A stretch of 64,000 nucleotides of DNA, from NCBI RefSeq assembly GCF_964340395.1, contig NC_135570.1, forward strand, positions 3,947,822 to 4,011,821, read 5' to 3'. Source of the DNA: Glandiceps talaboti. Taxonomy: Eukaryota; Hemichordata; Enteropneusta; Spengelidae. This document shows, in pieces, positions 38,867 through 52,478 of this stretch (position 1 is the first letter of the stretch; each line of letters begins with the position of its first letter). The translations under genes and the position numbers were made by a program. The notes beneath the pieces are model-generated. The model did no database searches. It saw only the letters and a list, made by a program, of their open reading frames with translations, and was not told the DNA's origin.

Positions 38867-38971
38867 ATACACACAATATCTGATTTCATTCAAACTTTGC
38901 AAAGATGAGATATAGTAGGCATATGCAAAATTTTGACTGTTAAGGTAGTACTGTACTTATAATAGACTGTA

Positions 38972-38973
<2 letters not shown>

Positions 38974-39066
<93 letters not shown>
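38974..39066. repeat. (TA)n, ~93 bp
   Basis: Uninterrupted TA repeat. A second (TA)n of ~40 bp at 39140-39179 flanks the ribozyme-like segment on its other side. Confidence 0.97.
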
Positions 39067-39070
<4 letters not shown>

Positions 39071-39091
39071 AAATACACAAGTTATGGTACG

Positions 39092-39137
39092 GAGCCGTTA
39101 CTCAGAGTTTCACGCTTGAATGCGATCTTCGGACGAC

Positions 39138-39139
<2 letters not shown>
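39092..39139 (-). ncRNA. hammerhead-ribozyme-like sequence (one core substitution)
   Basis: Read on the minus strand 5' to 3': stem I strand GGGUCGU (39139-39133); core CCGAAGA (39132-39126), against the consensus CUGANGA; stem II CGC-AUUCAA-GCG; core GAAA; a minimal stem III AC/GU closing a 5-nt loop; the cleavage triplet GUA (39101-39099); then ACGGCUC, which pairs with the first strand over 7 bp including two G.U pairs. All elements are in hammerhead type I order. The single U4 to C change and an unpaired U at each side of stem II suggest a decayed or weak ribozyme. Such minimal hammerheads are known in Penelope-like retroelements. Confidence 0.6.
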
Positions 39140-39174
<35 letters not shown>

Positions 39175-39183
<9 letters not shown>

Positions 39184-39363
39184 AGGGTAGAAGAAAATCA
39201 AGTCGGGTTTTTCGTCTCTACAAGCCTGTTTCGAAACAGGCTTGTAGAGACGAAAAACCCGACTTGAAAATCAAGTCGGGTTTTTCGTCTCTACAAGCCT
39301 GTTTCGAAACAGGCTTGTAGAGACGAAAAACCCGACTTGATTTTCTTCTACCCTCAACATATA
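39175..39363. mobile_element. 189-bp double palindrome, probable Penelope-like element terminus
   Basis: The outer palindrome 39175-39363 has perfect 93-bp arms around a 3-nt AAA spacer (39268-39270). Each arm contains a 70-bp perfect palindrome centred on TTCGAA (39198-39267 and 39271-39340). Each 70-mer carries GAAAC, a 6-nt loop AGGCTT, GTA, then GAGACGAAAAACCCGACTTG: the second half of a hammerhead with the same layout as 39092-39139. The CUGANGA and stem II half is replaced by an inverse copy. The following 39364-39410, with CTGCATGCAG, looks like further element sequence. Assignment to Penelope-like elements is an inference from the ribozyme layout. No reverse transcriptase is present. 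Confidence 0.6.
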
Positions 39364-39858
39364 CTCCGCTCTGCATGCAGACGTATCGAGCACTGTACTA
39401 CGGACAAATCTTACCACTGACTTCCTATATATATATATGGTTTGCTATATATATGGTTTGCTTATTTGGTAAAATTTCTTTAGAACGACCCTAAAATCAT
39501 TATGGCAACTAAATTTACACATAATTTTCAGTGTATGAAAAATAACATTTGGAAACATCTATCCACCTGGGCATAAGATAACACAAATGAATGTGGTGAG
39601 TATGAGACAAAATGGCACCTTTGACCTGAATCACCCATGGTAATACCTTCCCTAGGGAGCACAGAATGTCAAAAATGCTAATTTGTCTTGTAATATCAGT
39701 ACTATGGGACACGAGGGATAGCCAGGTGGATCACACCTGTGGTAAAACTTGGTTAAAGATAGATGAACATAATATACTTTTTTATAACACAAAATTGTAA
39801 TTAAATTGACCAAAAATAGCAATCTTTTGTCGTGTTTTTTTCTTGATATACATTAGAC

Positions 39859-40005
39859 GTTATTCCCCAATATTTTTCTTTGTTCAACCAGGGAAGAATG
39901 AGTGACCTAAGGGGTCTTTGTCACTACAAGTCGATAGATGAGTAGTGACAACCCTTAGATCACGAGTATTTTCCAGCTGAATGAACAAATATATTGGAGA
40001 ACAAC
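39859..40005. mobile_element. 147-bp foldback element C, copy 1
   Basis: Left arm GTTATTCCCCAATATTTTTC..TGTTCAACC, then GAGTGACCTAAGGGGTCTTTG. The right arm is the imperfect inverse (GACAACCCTTAGATCACGAG, then CAAATATATTGGAGAACAAC). A loop of ~20 nt lies at about 39927-39946. The same length and sequence type recur at 57938. Confidence 0.8.
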
Positions 40006-40232
40006 ATAATTATATCAGCACCAGTAATATCATATAAAAAATCAGGGAAAGTAATGGCAATTTTGATCATTTTGACTCATATTTGGAACACAGCAGAACC
40101 AGTGATGTAGACACGTGTTGTCATGACATACACACACATTGCCGTGATATAGAATGACCAGAGTATATATTCCATATGTTTTGTTCTACATGGCTTGTGC
40201 ATGGTATATTTATATATAATCTCCCGGTATTC

Positions 40233-40352
40233 CGAATGAGTGCTACGTCATCGAGGACGAATGATTCCCCTCATGTCAGCCATATCCCTCCTAGCCTCCT
40301 AGCCTAGGTGACATAGGGGATTCGTGAGTCCGAGATGACGAAGCATGAATGA
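40233..40352. mobile_element. 120-bp foldback element G, copy 1
   Basis: The arm GAATGAGTGCTACGTCATCG then AGGACGAATGATTCCCCTCA pairs with TAGGGGATTCGTGAGTCCGA then GATGACGAAGCATGAATGAG. It is relatively GC- and CpG-rich against its surroundings. Related to 40541-40623. Confidence 0.7.
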
Positions 40353-40540
40353 GAAGAAGGTAAACTTTCAGCTATCTGGGGATATCGATGGAGATGTTGT
40401 ATGCTCCCCAGGGGGTTGGGAAGTATAAAAAATGAAAACAAGGAGATTATTTATTTGTTATATACATAGACAGTAGACCCACTATTTTTTCTATTATGAT
40501 GACAATTTTAAACTAAAATATTCTCAAACTTACAATGAAC

Positions 40541-40623
40541 ATGCGAGGACGAATGATTCCCCTCATGTCGGCCGTATCCAGCGGAGCCAATAGGCGACAT
40601 TGAGGAATCGTGAGTGCGAGATG
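40541..40623. mobile_element. 83-bp foldback element G, copy 2, with 21-bp flanking direct repeats
   Basis: GCGAGGACGAATGATTCCCC and CATTGAGGAATCGTGAGTGC face each other around TCGGCCGTATCCAGCGGAGC. The 21 bases 40520-40540 (ATTCTCAAACTTACAATGAA plus C) are repeated exactly at 40624-40644. Confidence 0.75.
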
Positions 40624-40644
40624 ATTCTCAAACTTACAATGAAC

Positions 40645-41397
40645 GCGCATTAATTACATGAAGTGATGGGGCTACAGCGCTCAGCTGTTCATTCAGTTTT
40701 CAGAATGTAGTCGCCATCAATGTGACAGCTGCTGTTGCTACTACTACAAACTTATATGTTGAGCTCAGTAAAAATACACCACAGACTATATGTAGTCATC
40801 ACCAGAAATAATCTGAAAATCAAATTAATTATTCAAGAATCACCATGAACTTTGGGCGCATAGATTCAAAATTAAAGTATTTGAGGAACTGAAATTTCTA
40901 CTCACAGAGCTGGAAAAGAATTTGAAATTAACCATTATTTTACAATCTATACCACATACAGATTAAATTCAGTGTCCCATGTGATTACTAGATTCTTAAT
41001 AAGATATTGTACATGTACATTTAGCTTGAAGGGGCTCCAAAAATGGCTATTTTAATTTCATCTGTGGCATTTTTTGATTCATTTTTATGTAATATAATAT
41101 TTATACAAATGTTTTAAAAGAGGACCGCCAGAATTTAATATTTAATATGACAATATCCAACCCAGGTGGGTGCATGTAAAAATAATAAAAACACCAGACT
41201 GTAATAAATTTCCTTTCAATTTTAGGTCAACTCCCCCACTTGTACACAGCCAACTAAATTTTAAATGTCCATGGTAGAATATTCCGTTCACTTTACTGTG
41301 ATTTTATGACCATTCTGGCGACTGGGTGTTTCAATCTCCAATCTCATAACTCTTGGGGATTTTTTTTTGATAAATTGCCTGCCTCTGTTTCACTCTC
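40645..41397. other. AT-rich non-coding
   Basis: No gene recognised. Confidence 0.4.
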
Positions 41398-44016
<2,619 letters not shown>

Positions 44017-44360
44017 GATCAAATTCAATACCATGGATAATTCATTAGCATAGCCCAATGTTCAGCCACCAATCAAATTAAGATTTTGAATACAAACTAC
44101 CATAGCCACTGTTCAACTACCAATCAAATTCAAGAATTTGAATGTACACTACAATAACCAAACTACTATATCCCAAGTTGTGTAACCAACCAAAGTCAAG
44201 AATTTTATACACCATTTTTCAGCAACCAATCAAAACTCAAGAATTTTAATACACAATTTCGCAGCTACCAATCAAATTCAAGAATTTCAATACATCATTT
44301 TTCAGCTACTAATCAAATTCAAGAATTTTAATGCACCATTTTTCAGCTACTAATAAAATA
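44017..44360 (+). repeat. 41-bp minisatellite, ~7 units
   Basis: Unit begins CAATCAAATTCAAGAATTTT and ends CATTTTTCAGCTAC. Copies are diverged on the left (44017-44160) and nearly identical on the right (44220-44360). Most units carry a CCAAT pentamer (ACCAATCAAA). Confidence 0.85.
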
Positions 44361-45829
44361 CACATAGAATTTACAGTCATGTACTATCGATCATTATTGT
44401 AACCAGAAGTTATAAAAGGAGGAAGAACGTCCCTGTTTATATGTATTAATAAATGACTTTATGTCATAAAAACCCTCTCACTTTAACTGTATGCTGCTAC
44501 TCAGGAATTCAAGATTGCAAAACAAACCAAAGAAATTTGACATTGACGAGAATTCTTCCTTTTCATAATATCAATAATAATAAATAATAATGTTTTGTAC
44601 TGTGATCCCAGATATTTTCTTTTTATGCAGACATATACAAACATAAAAACAACCACACTTCTGTCGAACTCCATTCAGATTTGAGACTAATATGTGACAG
44701 AGCTATGTTGCATAGTCTATATCATGTTGTGCGGAAAAGCTTTCCTAGTCAGTCAACGCTTTTCCCAGTAAAATAAAACTTTCCAAGTCAGTCCACAGAT
44801 TATCACGGAGTCACCAAGGCCTGGCAAACAAAAGCACCTGTGTGCGTAATGATCCCTGATTGTTCGAGTCATTACTCCATGAGTACCATCAAATTTGCAC
44901 TTGTCTTATACTTATAGTGAGACACGGCTGAGTGCACAACTAGTTTATCCACCAAGTCTATAGAACAATAACCCTGCATTTGGTTGGTCACAGAAAAATC
45001 CAACTGCCAATCCTGAACTCTATCCACTATGCTACAGGAAGCCAATCAGGGTTGTGACATTTTAGGCCTGTGCCAGGATTAATAATATATGTATGCTATG
45101 CTTTCAATTGTGGGAAGGCAATTCTATACATTTCCATAATCTTACTATAATTATTAATATTATTATTGAATTACACTATTATTTTGATATATGAGAATCA
45201 TATCACTGATTAATTCATCTTTTTACATGTAAAATTTATATAATTCACTCACTTCCAAACATAGCTAGCATCAAATTTATACATGATACACGTCAGAGTA
45301 CACTGAAAAAAATTAAAAAATTAAAAAAAAAAGGGAACAAAAATTACTTAATGTCATTTTCATGTAATTCAAAATCTGATTATCAGATCCAGTGACAACA
45401 GAGGAAACTTTAATCCTTTTAAAATAAATCGGACTTGATGTGTCACATTTTAAAAATGATTAAAATTATAATCGGATCTCTCACATCAGACAATTTCCTC
45501 TTACACGCCTGATTTCCTGGATTTATGCAGCTGGACTGGATCAGTGGATGTGTTAGATTCAAGGGATATATTCCAAAATGCATGTCACTTACACGTTCTA
45601 TGGAGTGATAACTGATGGGTGATTCATGACTATTGAAAATACATTTAGGGGAAAAAAGTTCCATGTGAAAGAGGTTGAAAGAAACATGCCAAAAAAAGAA
45701 TTTAAACGTTAAATGAGCCTTGAAAATAAAGTGTTCAAACTTGTACTGTCACTAACATGAAAACTCCAACCTATTCTCAGTTAAATCAATCGCCATACAA
45801 ATATTTTAAATAGCTTGTCAAAATAATTA
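44361..45829. other. AT-rich non-coding
   Basis: No gene recognised. Contains an A-rich stretch at 45305-45333. Confidence 0.4.
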
Positions 45830-46016
45830 AAGTCATTTTAGAATCCAATATGGCTCCTAAAAATACGAGGAAAATAAAAGATCCTTGAAAACAAGACACT
45901 GAGCACCCAAATTTCTTGTTATATTTCAAAAGGACCAGGAACAAGCTTCATATGGCAAATTTTGGAGAAGAATTTTCAAACTTTGATTTTTAAAAGAAAT
46001 TTGTCCCCGAGGCGTC
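45830..46016 (-). repeat. dispersed repeat A, copy 3 (inverted)
   Basis: The reverse complement reads CGCCTCGGGGACAAATTTCT, CCATATGAAGCTTGTTCCTG, GTCCTTTTGAAATATAACAA, CTTGTTTTCAAGGATCTTTT and GGAGCCATATTGGATTCTAA, the same order as copies 1, 2 and 4. The portion downstream of the GGATTCTA block is missing. Confidence 0.75.
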
Positions 46017-46350
46017 TACTGTTACATGGCATCCATGCTGCCCAGAAGGTCACCATGTTCATACGAAAGTCACCAAAAGTTATAAAACAAAGGGAAATAA
46101 TCTTAAGCATTCACAAATGAGATTGTGTATTAACTACTACAAATATAGTCATGTTTGAAATACTAAGTGCATTTTGTACTACATGCTTCATTTTGTATTG
46201 CAAATTAACACCATATATTATTAATCGACAATTTAGAATAAACATTTGTTTAGGATTTTCACAAGGTTCTACTTTTTTTGTTGCAAGATGTTGATTGATT
46301 ATCATAAATAGTTGCTAATTTGTGGTTAAAACATGACTTAGCATCATCTC

Positions 46351-46582
46351 AATAGGGAACTCGCAATCCAGACTGAGCATGCTCAGATGCAAAGGACTGT
46401 GGTTATCGTAATACCTAATCTGGAGCTACCGATAAAATAAACCTCCCACAATGGTCAGGGCAACTATGACTTTGTGGTTAAAAACAATGTAACATTATTG
46501 TTTACAATACTATTTGATTAGTATTTATTATCACATTTCCCATGATGCAACATTCAACATGGCGGGTTTGCAATTCCCTATT
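46351..46582. mobile_element. 232-bp MITE, family 1, copy c
   Basis: Termini AATAGGGAACTCGCAA and TTGCAATTCCCTATT, with TGAGCATGCTCA and CCCATGATGCAACATTCAAC inside. Shorter than the others because of small internal deletions around 46400 and 46470. Confidence 0.85.
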
Positions 46583-47828
46583 ATGATTACGAGATGTGCA
46601 TACAATATGTACTATACATTACAGCCATTTTGAAAATTGCGCAATGTTTCTGTGTACGTCCATCGGTTCTGTAACTTTAGGCTATTAAAATGTTTCCACA
46701 GTAGTTACTCAAATGATAATTAATTGGTATCTTTTTTTTTCTACATTTGAAACCAAGTTGACCAAAACTTTACAGATACCTGTTTAATTCAACTGGAGGC
46801 TTCTTATTTTAAATTACTGGTTGTGAATAATTAGTCCTATAAAGAGACTGACAGTGAAAATACAGAGAAATTTCAACTTCACAATTCCAGTGTCTTTTTG
46901 ACCAAGAAATAACTAATATAAATGGATAATTATTGATTCATAACTTATATTTTTTACAAAGAATCAAATATGATAAAGAGATGCTTTTCATTTTATAATA
47001 TTAGTATGTTTTGACCTCGAGTTACCGATATAACGATATCACAAGAAAGCAAATCACTCCTGGGCCATAGCTTCTTCCTGCCACTTTGCCGTCCCATTCG
47101 TAAATCAAATCCATGTTCCATGGAGACAAAAAAGTCAATGAACTCATCACTATCATGTCTTTACTTTCCAATCCTTTCACTGGCATCCAAACCATCTTCC
47201 TGTATTAGGTTTACATGATACAATTTGGATAAAAACACTCAAGGTGAAATAAGATCACTTGCGATACTCATCTCAGCTAGATGACATGAAAAGATAATTC
47301 ACAGATGTGTGTCTGTACTGAGGTGCTTTTGACATACATTTGTGTCTGTTTTCTAGTGATATGCAAACAGTTGTAGCTTAGCTGGGGCAATTTGGGGCAG
47401 TTTCAATACTTGACGTAACACCTTACTCTTGATGCTATATATTGAAAATAGGATAAAAACAGACAGCACGTCAAACTTTTTTGTTATTTTATATTATGTG
47501 GATGATTTAATTAAGCTACACACATGGGTTGACCTATAGGTGATTAAATAATACTTCTTGGAAAACAACATCATTTGTCATGATACCCAAAAAAGCATGT
47601 TCACTGAGTGACCAAACGTAAAGAATGCAGTCATGCTGTTTATGCTGCAGCTCCGTAAATTATACTTTTGTGTGTTGCTGTTCATTATTCATGTGTTTTC
47701 TTGTCTTTTCCTGTGAATATCGGTTTTTACGTATTTTGCTTTTATCGTGTTCTTTATTTTTTAGAATTTTAATTATCTAATTAACTCATAATTTCATTGA
47801 ATTTTTTATATTTTATGACCTGTTATTA
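46583..47828. other. AT-rich non-coding
   Basis: No gene recognised. Confidence 0.4.
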
Positions 47829-47999
47829 TTGATCTCTATCTATCTTTCTCTCTCTCTCTCTCAATCTCTCTCTCACAATCTCTCAATCTTGATCTTTCTC
47901 TCAATCTTGATCTCTCTTGATCTTGATCTCAATTTTGATCTCTCTCGATCTCTTGATCTTAATACATATATCTCTGTCGATCTCTCAATCTTCAGAATT

Positions 48000-48044
<45 letters not shown>
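47829..48044. repeat. (CT)n / GATCT-type simple-sequence array
   Basis: (TC)n at 47847-47862, then irregular units of TCTCAATCTTGATC type, then (TC)n at 48001-48042. Apparently one CT microsatellite that diverged and partly re-expanded. Confidence 0.85.
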
Positions 48045-48045
<1 letters not shown>

Positions 48046-48247
48046 CATTTTTTTGAAACTTGAAACAGATGGCATAGTCAAAATGATAGATATGCAATAG
48101 ACAAACTGACAAATGATGTAAATCATAATGATTTTTCAAACATTCAACTTAATACTGAGTTCCAAATTTAGCATTTCATGAACACTGTGTTCACAATCCC
48201 TAAGAACTAGACAAACTTTCCCACTCTCTCAAAATAAAACATGGTGG

Positions 48248-48316
48248 GATGATGATGACGATGATGGTGATGGTGATGGTGATGGTGATGGTGATGGTGA
48301 TGGTGATGGTGATGAG
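48248..48316. repeat. (GATGGT)n hexanucleotide repeat
   Basis: Begins as GATGATGAC and becomes about nine regular GATGGT units. Confidence 0.95.
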
Positions 48317-49016
48317 TTAGTGGAGCCATAAAGATGGCAGTTAGTTAAGAAAGATCACAGTATAAGTTGCCACTAGGAAGTTTGATGACCTGAGAGACGG
48401 AAAGCTGGCTATTTGTATACATGAAGTTTCTGTTTTAGAAGTCTTGGTGACGGCATCATCTCTCTGGAGTGTTGTAGGTATACAAAGACAACTATAACTC
48501 CTGATTTATCACCATTCCATCTAGAATCACTATCATGGGTATTTCTCTATTCTCAATGGTCCATCGTACACATAAACAAGTCAGGGTAACCATTTATCAG
48601 TACATGCACTATTAAAACACATATAGGTCTAGGCCATTTCTTTCTCAATTTTGATCTCAAGAATTGTGTTTATCTCAGTTCTTTAAAAGCTTAAAATCAG
48701 TTTTTGCTTTGTGTAAATGTCTCAAAAATTTAAAAAAATTTGTTCCTAGTAATCAACATTTCCACAGATGACCGATCCAAGCTATAATATTCAACAAAAA
48801 CAGAACAATTCCAAAATTCCCAGAATGATAGATCTATTGTCCTGGTAATATCATTATTTTGATCTTGGAAGTAGACAGTGAAGAAACTCTTGCTTTTGTC
48901 ATGGGGTCAGGTCAAAGGTCAGGTATAAGGTCAGGAACACCTGTTAGCTGAAAGTTTGGTGTCAGTCAATGAGACATAACATTGACTCTGACATCACTGG
49001 TCTAATTACAATCTTA

Positions 49017-49113
49017 CATACGTACGTACGTACGTACGTACGTACGTACGCACATACATACATACATACATACATACATACATACATACATACATACATA
49101 CATACATACATAC
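49017..49113. repeat. (ACGT)n joined to (ACAT)n
   Basis: About eight ACGT units (49017-49050), a GCACAT junction, then about fifteen ACAT units to 49113. The two differ only by CpG to CpA. Confidence 0.95.
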
Positions 49114-49754
49114 AAGTACCATGTCAAATCTATACCAATCAGAACACCTACACTGCAGTACATCACCATTTATCATACTCTGTTTCAAGTCTTTCTTAGC
49201 AAACACAGATTTACAACATTGGAAGAGCTATTAGAGCCATTACTATGTACGTCTTCACATAGCAATGATTTGCCAAAATCGATCAATGTACAGTCAATCC
49301 TTATTGAAATACACTACACTTTAGACATACCTACATTCAATCAATGTTAAATTCAATTTCAATCCTGCCCACGCTTAACTCTCCTTTTTTCGTGCTCTCA
49401 AATTTACATGTGAGAGTGCTTTGCCATGTTTTATTACAAATTATACAGCTTTTAAGCATCCTTTTGTATAAAAGTGCATGTACTTCTTGGTAGTATTGTT
49501 GTTTGATGAAGATCGAAATACAAGAAAGAGTTTGTCATAATTACTTGTAAAGCTTTGATGATGGCGCTCCTTCAGACAAAAGTTACTGTAAAACTATCGT
49601 GCACAGTGACGTCTTCATGTCAATTTCATTAAACTGTGTGCAGTCTGCAGTACACAAATTGAACAAGAGGAAATAAGTTGTCGTCTGCTTCACCATCCTT
49701 TTTTTTGCCTTGTCTAGAGGCTATCTGATGCTCTGAATCCTTGGTCTGTCTAGA
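49114..49754. other. AT-rich non-coding
   Basis: No gene recognised. Confidence 0.4.
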
Positions 49755-49920
49755 GGAATGAGGTCCTGAGATGAAATTTCAAATTCAAAGCCACCCACAC
49801 AGCCATTAACATCTTACATGTTTGTACATCTGCAGTCACACTGTTCTGCCCAATATTATGTTGGTGTTTACTGTCGGTACATTTACATGATGTCCAAATA
49901 TGGTACATTTGCCAGATCAG
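49755..49920 (+). repeat. dispersed repeat F, copy 2
   Basis: ATGAGGTCCTGAGATGAAAT, CATTAACATC and ATGTCCAAATATGGTACATT align with 23465-23700. It has a single 19-bp motif. Confidence 0.7.
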
Positions 49921-50286
49921 GAGGCTTAGTAACTTTATTAATAATAATATACACCTGTTTACCTCATTGGGTGGACTTAACCAAACTAATCGATTCCACC
50001 AGGGTCACAACCAGCTTTTGCTGTCATGTGCTCGGGATAGTTCGGCTGACAAATCCAATCAAGTGTCAGCTGACAGTGTTCAATTATTCAAATATGACAT
50101 CTCGATAGATGTCATGAAACTTGCACAGTTACTCTAAAATTATATTTCAACCCTTATGCAAAGACATTATTTTGCTAATTCAAGTACACAGAACAGAGAT
50201 AAACTTTCAGATTACGTTTATCATTCCCCGTCACCATGTTTGACCATCTCTAACCGACAAAATCGGTCAGGCTATTCGGGTATCCC

Positions 50287-50619
50287 CTGACAGGATGCTG
50301 TATATTTACTTTTATACACATAGCTAGATCTGTTGTACATGTACACCCCATAACACCAAAGTAAAGCATTTTATGTTTGTACTGCAATTGTTTATAGCAT
50401 TCATATCAAGTATAAAAGTATACTGTTTCGTTTGCTAATCAACAACATTAGAAAGGCCATATGCAATGCAGGTAAATAAACCAATTGAAAAAGTATACTT
50501 TTACACTTGATATGAATGTTATAAATGAGTGTAGCACATACAGAAAGCGCTTTACTTCAGTGTACATTGTACAACAGTTCTAGTTATGTGTATAAAGTGA
50601 AAATACAGCATCCTGTCAG
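50287..50619. mobile_element. 333-bp long-inverted-repeat element
   Basis: Arms 50287-50423 and 50492-50619 pair imperfectly: CTGACAGGATGCTGTATATT / ACAGCATCCTGTCAG, GATCTGTTGTACA / TGTACAACAGTTC, CAAAGTAAAGC / GCTTTACTTC, CATTCATATCAAGT / ACTTGATATGAATG and AAAAGTATACT / AGTATACTTTT. The 68-bp centre is unpaired. Single copy here. Confidence 0.8.
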
Positions 50620-51420
50620 TGTTGTAAAGTCAATTGGTCTGGTGGTGATTGAGTTTAAGTCATACACAAACACAGCCAGACACCACACCATGCCTATAGC
50701 GCTACTTAACCATATCACATATCCGTTCAGTTGTTATAAAAACATCACGATGTGCTGCCTTACCGAAAGTCTATAGTCACTCTGGTTTGGCAGTACTACA
50801 GTCTTGCCAACATTGCAACTAAATTCTCATATTAGAACAGTTTGCTTATGTTTTCCTTTGAAAAATTTAAATTTGAAATAACCGTGCTTTGAACTTATTG
50901 TTTTAATATCTTTGAATTCCTTGTAAGGAATATGTGGGCAAAGTATTTTGAAGTGTTGATATCGCAACCCAAGGATACAAATATGTACCTGGGCAATATG
51001 TGTAGAGTTTTTTTTTCAATTTACTGAAGTGGGTGTCAGGCTTAGCTGTCTATCTGCATGATCAAAATAGCTTATCTATAATTCAAGAGGTATACGTGTA
51101 ACATGTATGTGTGGAGGCAAGTTACAGAACTGATACATTCATTCTCTGACCCTGCCTTGTTGGATTTGTCACTTCAGGAGGAAGATTGTCTGCATAATTC
51201 AACAGAACACAGCTTGAAACTGACACTAAAGGTGTAATTACATGTAGAAAATGAACAAAGAGGAAAAACCATGCCAAATTATCTTGAGAGTGTCTGGGAG
51301 ACATCAAGCCATGAGACATTTAGATTACAGAATTAGAATAATAGATGTAAATGTAAAGTGTAAGAAAGATGATGGTCTGCCTCTACCTGGGATGTAGAGA
51401 GGAAGGGAGGGGGGTGGATG
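50620..51420. other. AT-rich non-coding
   Basis: No gene recognised. Confidence 0.4.

Positions 51421-51474
<54 letters not shown>
51421..51474. repeat. (GACA)n microsatellite
   Basis: About thirteen units. Confidence 0.95.
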
Positions 51475-52478
51475 TCAACATATACATATGGGACTACAAT
51501 GACAAGTAGAGGGAGTTTAATACAAGGATTTCCAATAATTTGTAACAGTACATTGAAAAGGTCTATATGTATATGAATCTGATGTAAAAGTGTGTACACA
51601 CACATCTCAGTATACAGTGACGGTTATTTTGTGTCACGACAAAACATGCAGGTGTATCCAACAAACGACAGATAACCGACAGTGTATAATTACTGAAATT
51701 ACCATGCTGTAGATTTATAGTGAACTAATTAGAGAAAATCAGCTAATTGACAGCCATATGTAAGTCAATACCAATTATACAAAACAAACAGTGCGATATG
51801 ACATCATTACCGCAGTTGTCAGAACTAAACAGCACTTCATTTTTCATCTGACAAATGCAGCCGTGGAAATGTGATATTAATGCTGACAGTAACTACAACT
51901 GAAAATGACTCTTTCTGTCATTTATTCTTATCAGACACAACATCCTACAATGAAAACAATTTTCTTGGCTGAAGAAATTATGAATGAGTTAAAATACTAA
52001 ATAGAGGAATATTGGGTGTGTAAATTTTCTTTTTACAAGTACCTGTCGTTTTTTCAAATTCACACCTAGCTGACACCCACCATTTTGAATAATTTTTTTA
52101 TAGCAATTATTTTTAATAATGAGATAACACAGTCACTGATCTAAAGGTGTTTGACATAAATAGAGCAATTTATATTTATTTCTCAAATTTTTCATGCTCA
52201 ATATTCAAGAATATTATCTTCAACTGCCATTGCTGTTTAACATACAAATGTACAAAGGTATGTACAAATCAGGTAGTACTAGTCATAATCACTAAAAAAA
52301 AACACAAAAAAAACCCTCTAAAATACAATATAGCAAGAGCTCAATTGTAAAAATTCTATTCACATATTAAGTTTTTTTCATACAACCCTGAAACTATATA
52401 TTTTTAAGCAATGATCGTAACTGTGGTATGTTTATTGGCTGAACACTGATCTCAAGGTGATATCACCCAAAGGTAGAG
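51475..52478. other. AT-rich non-coding
   Basis: No gene recognised. Confidence 0.4.
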
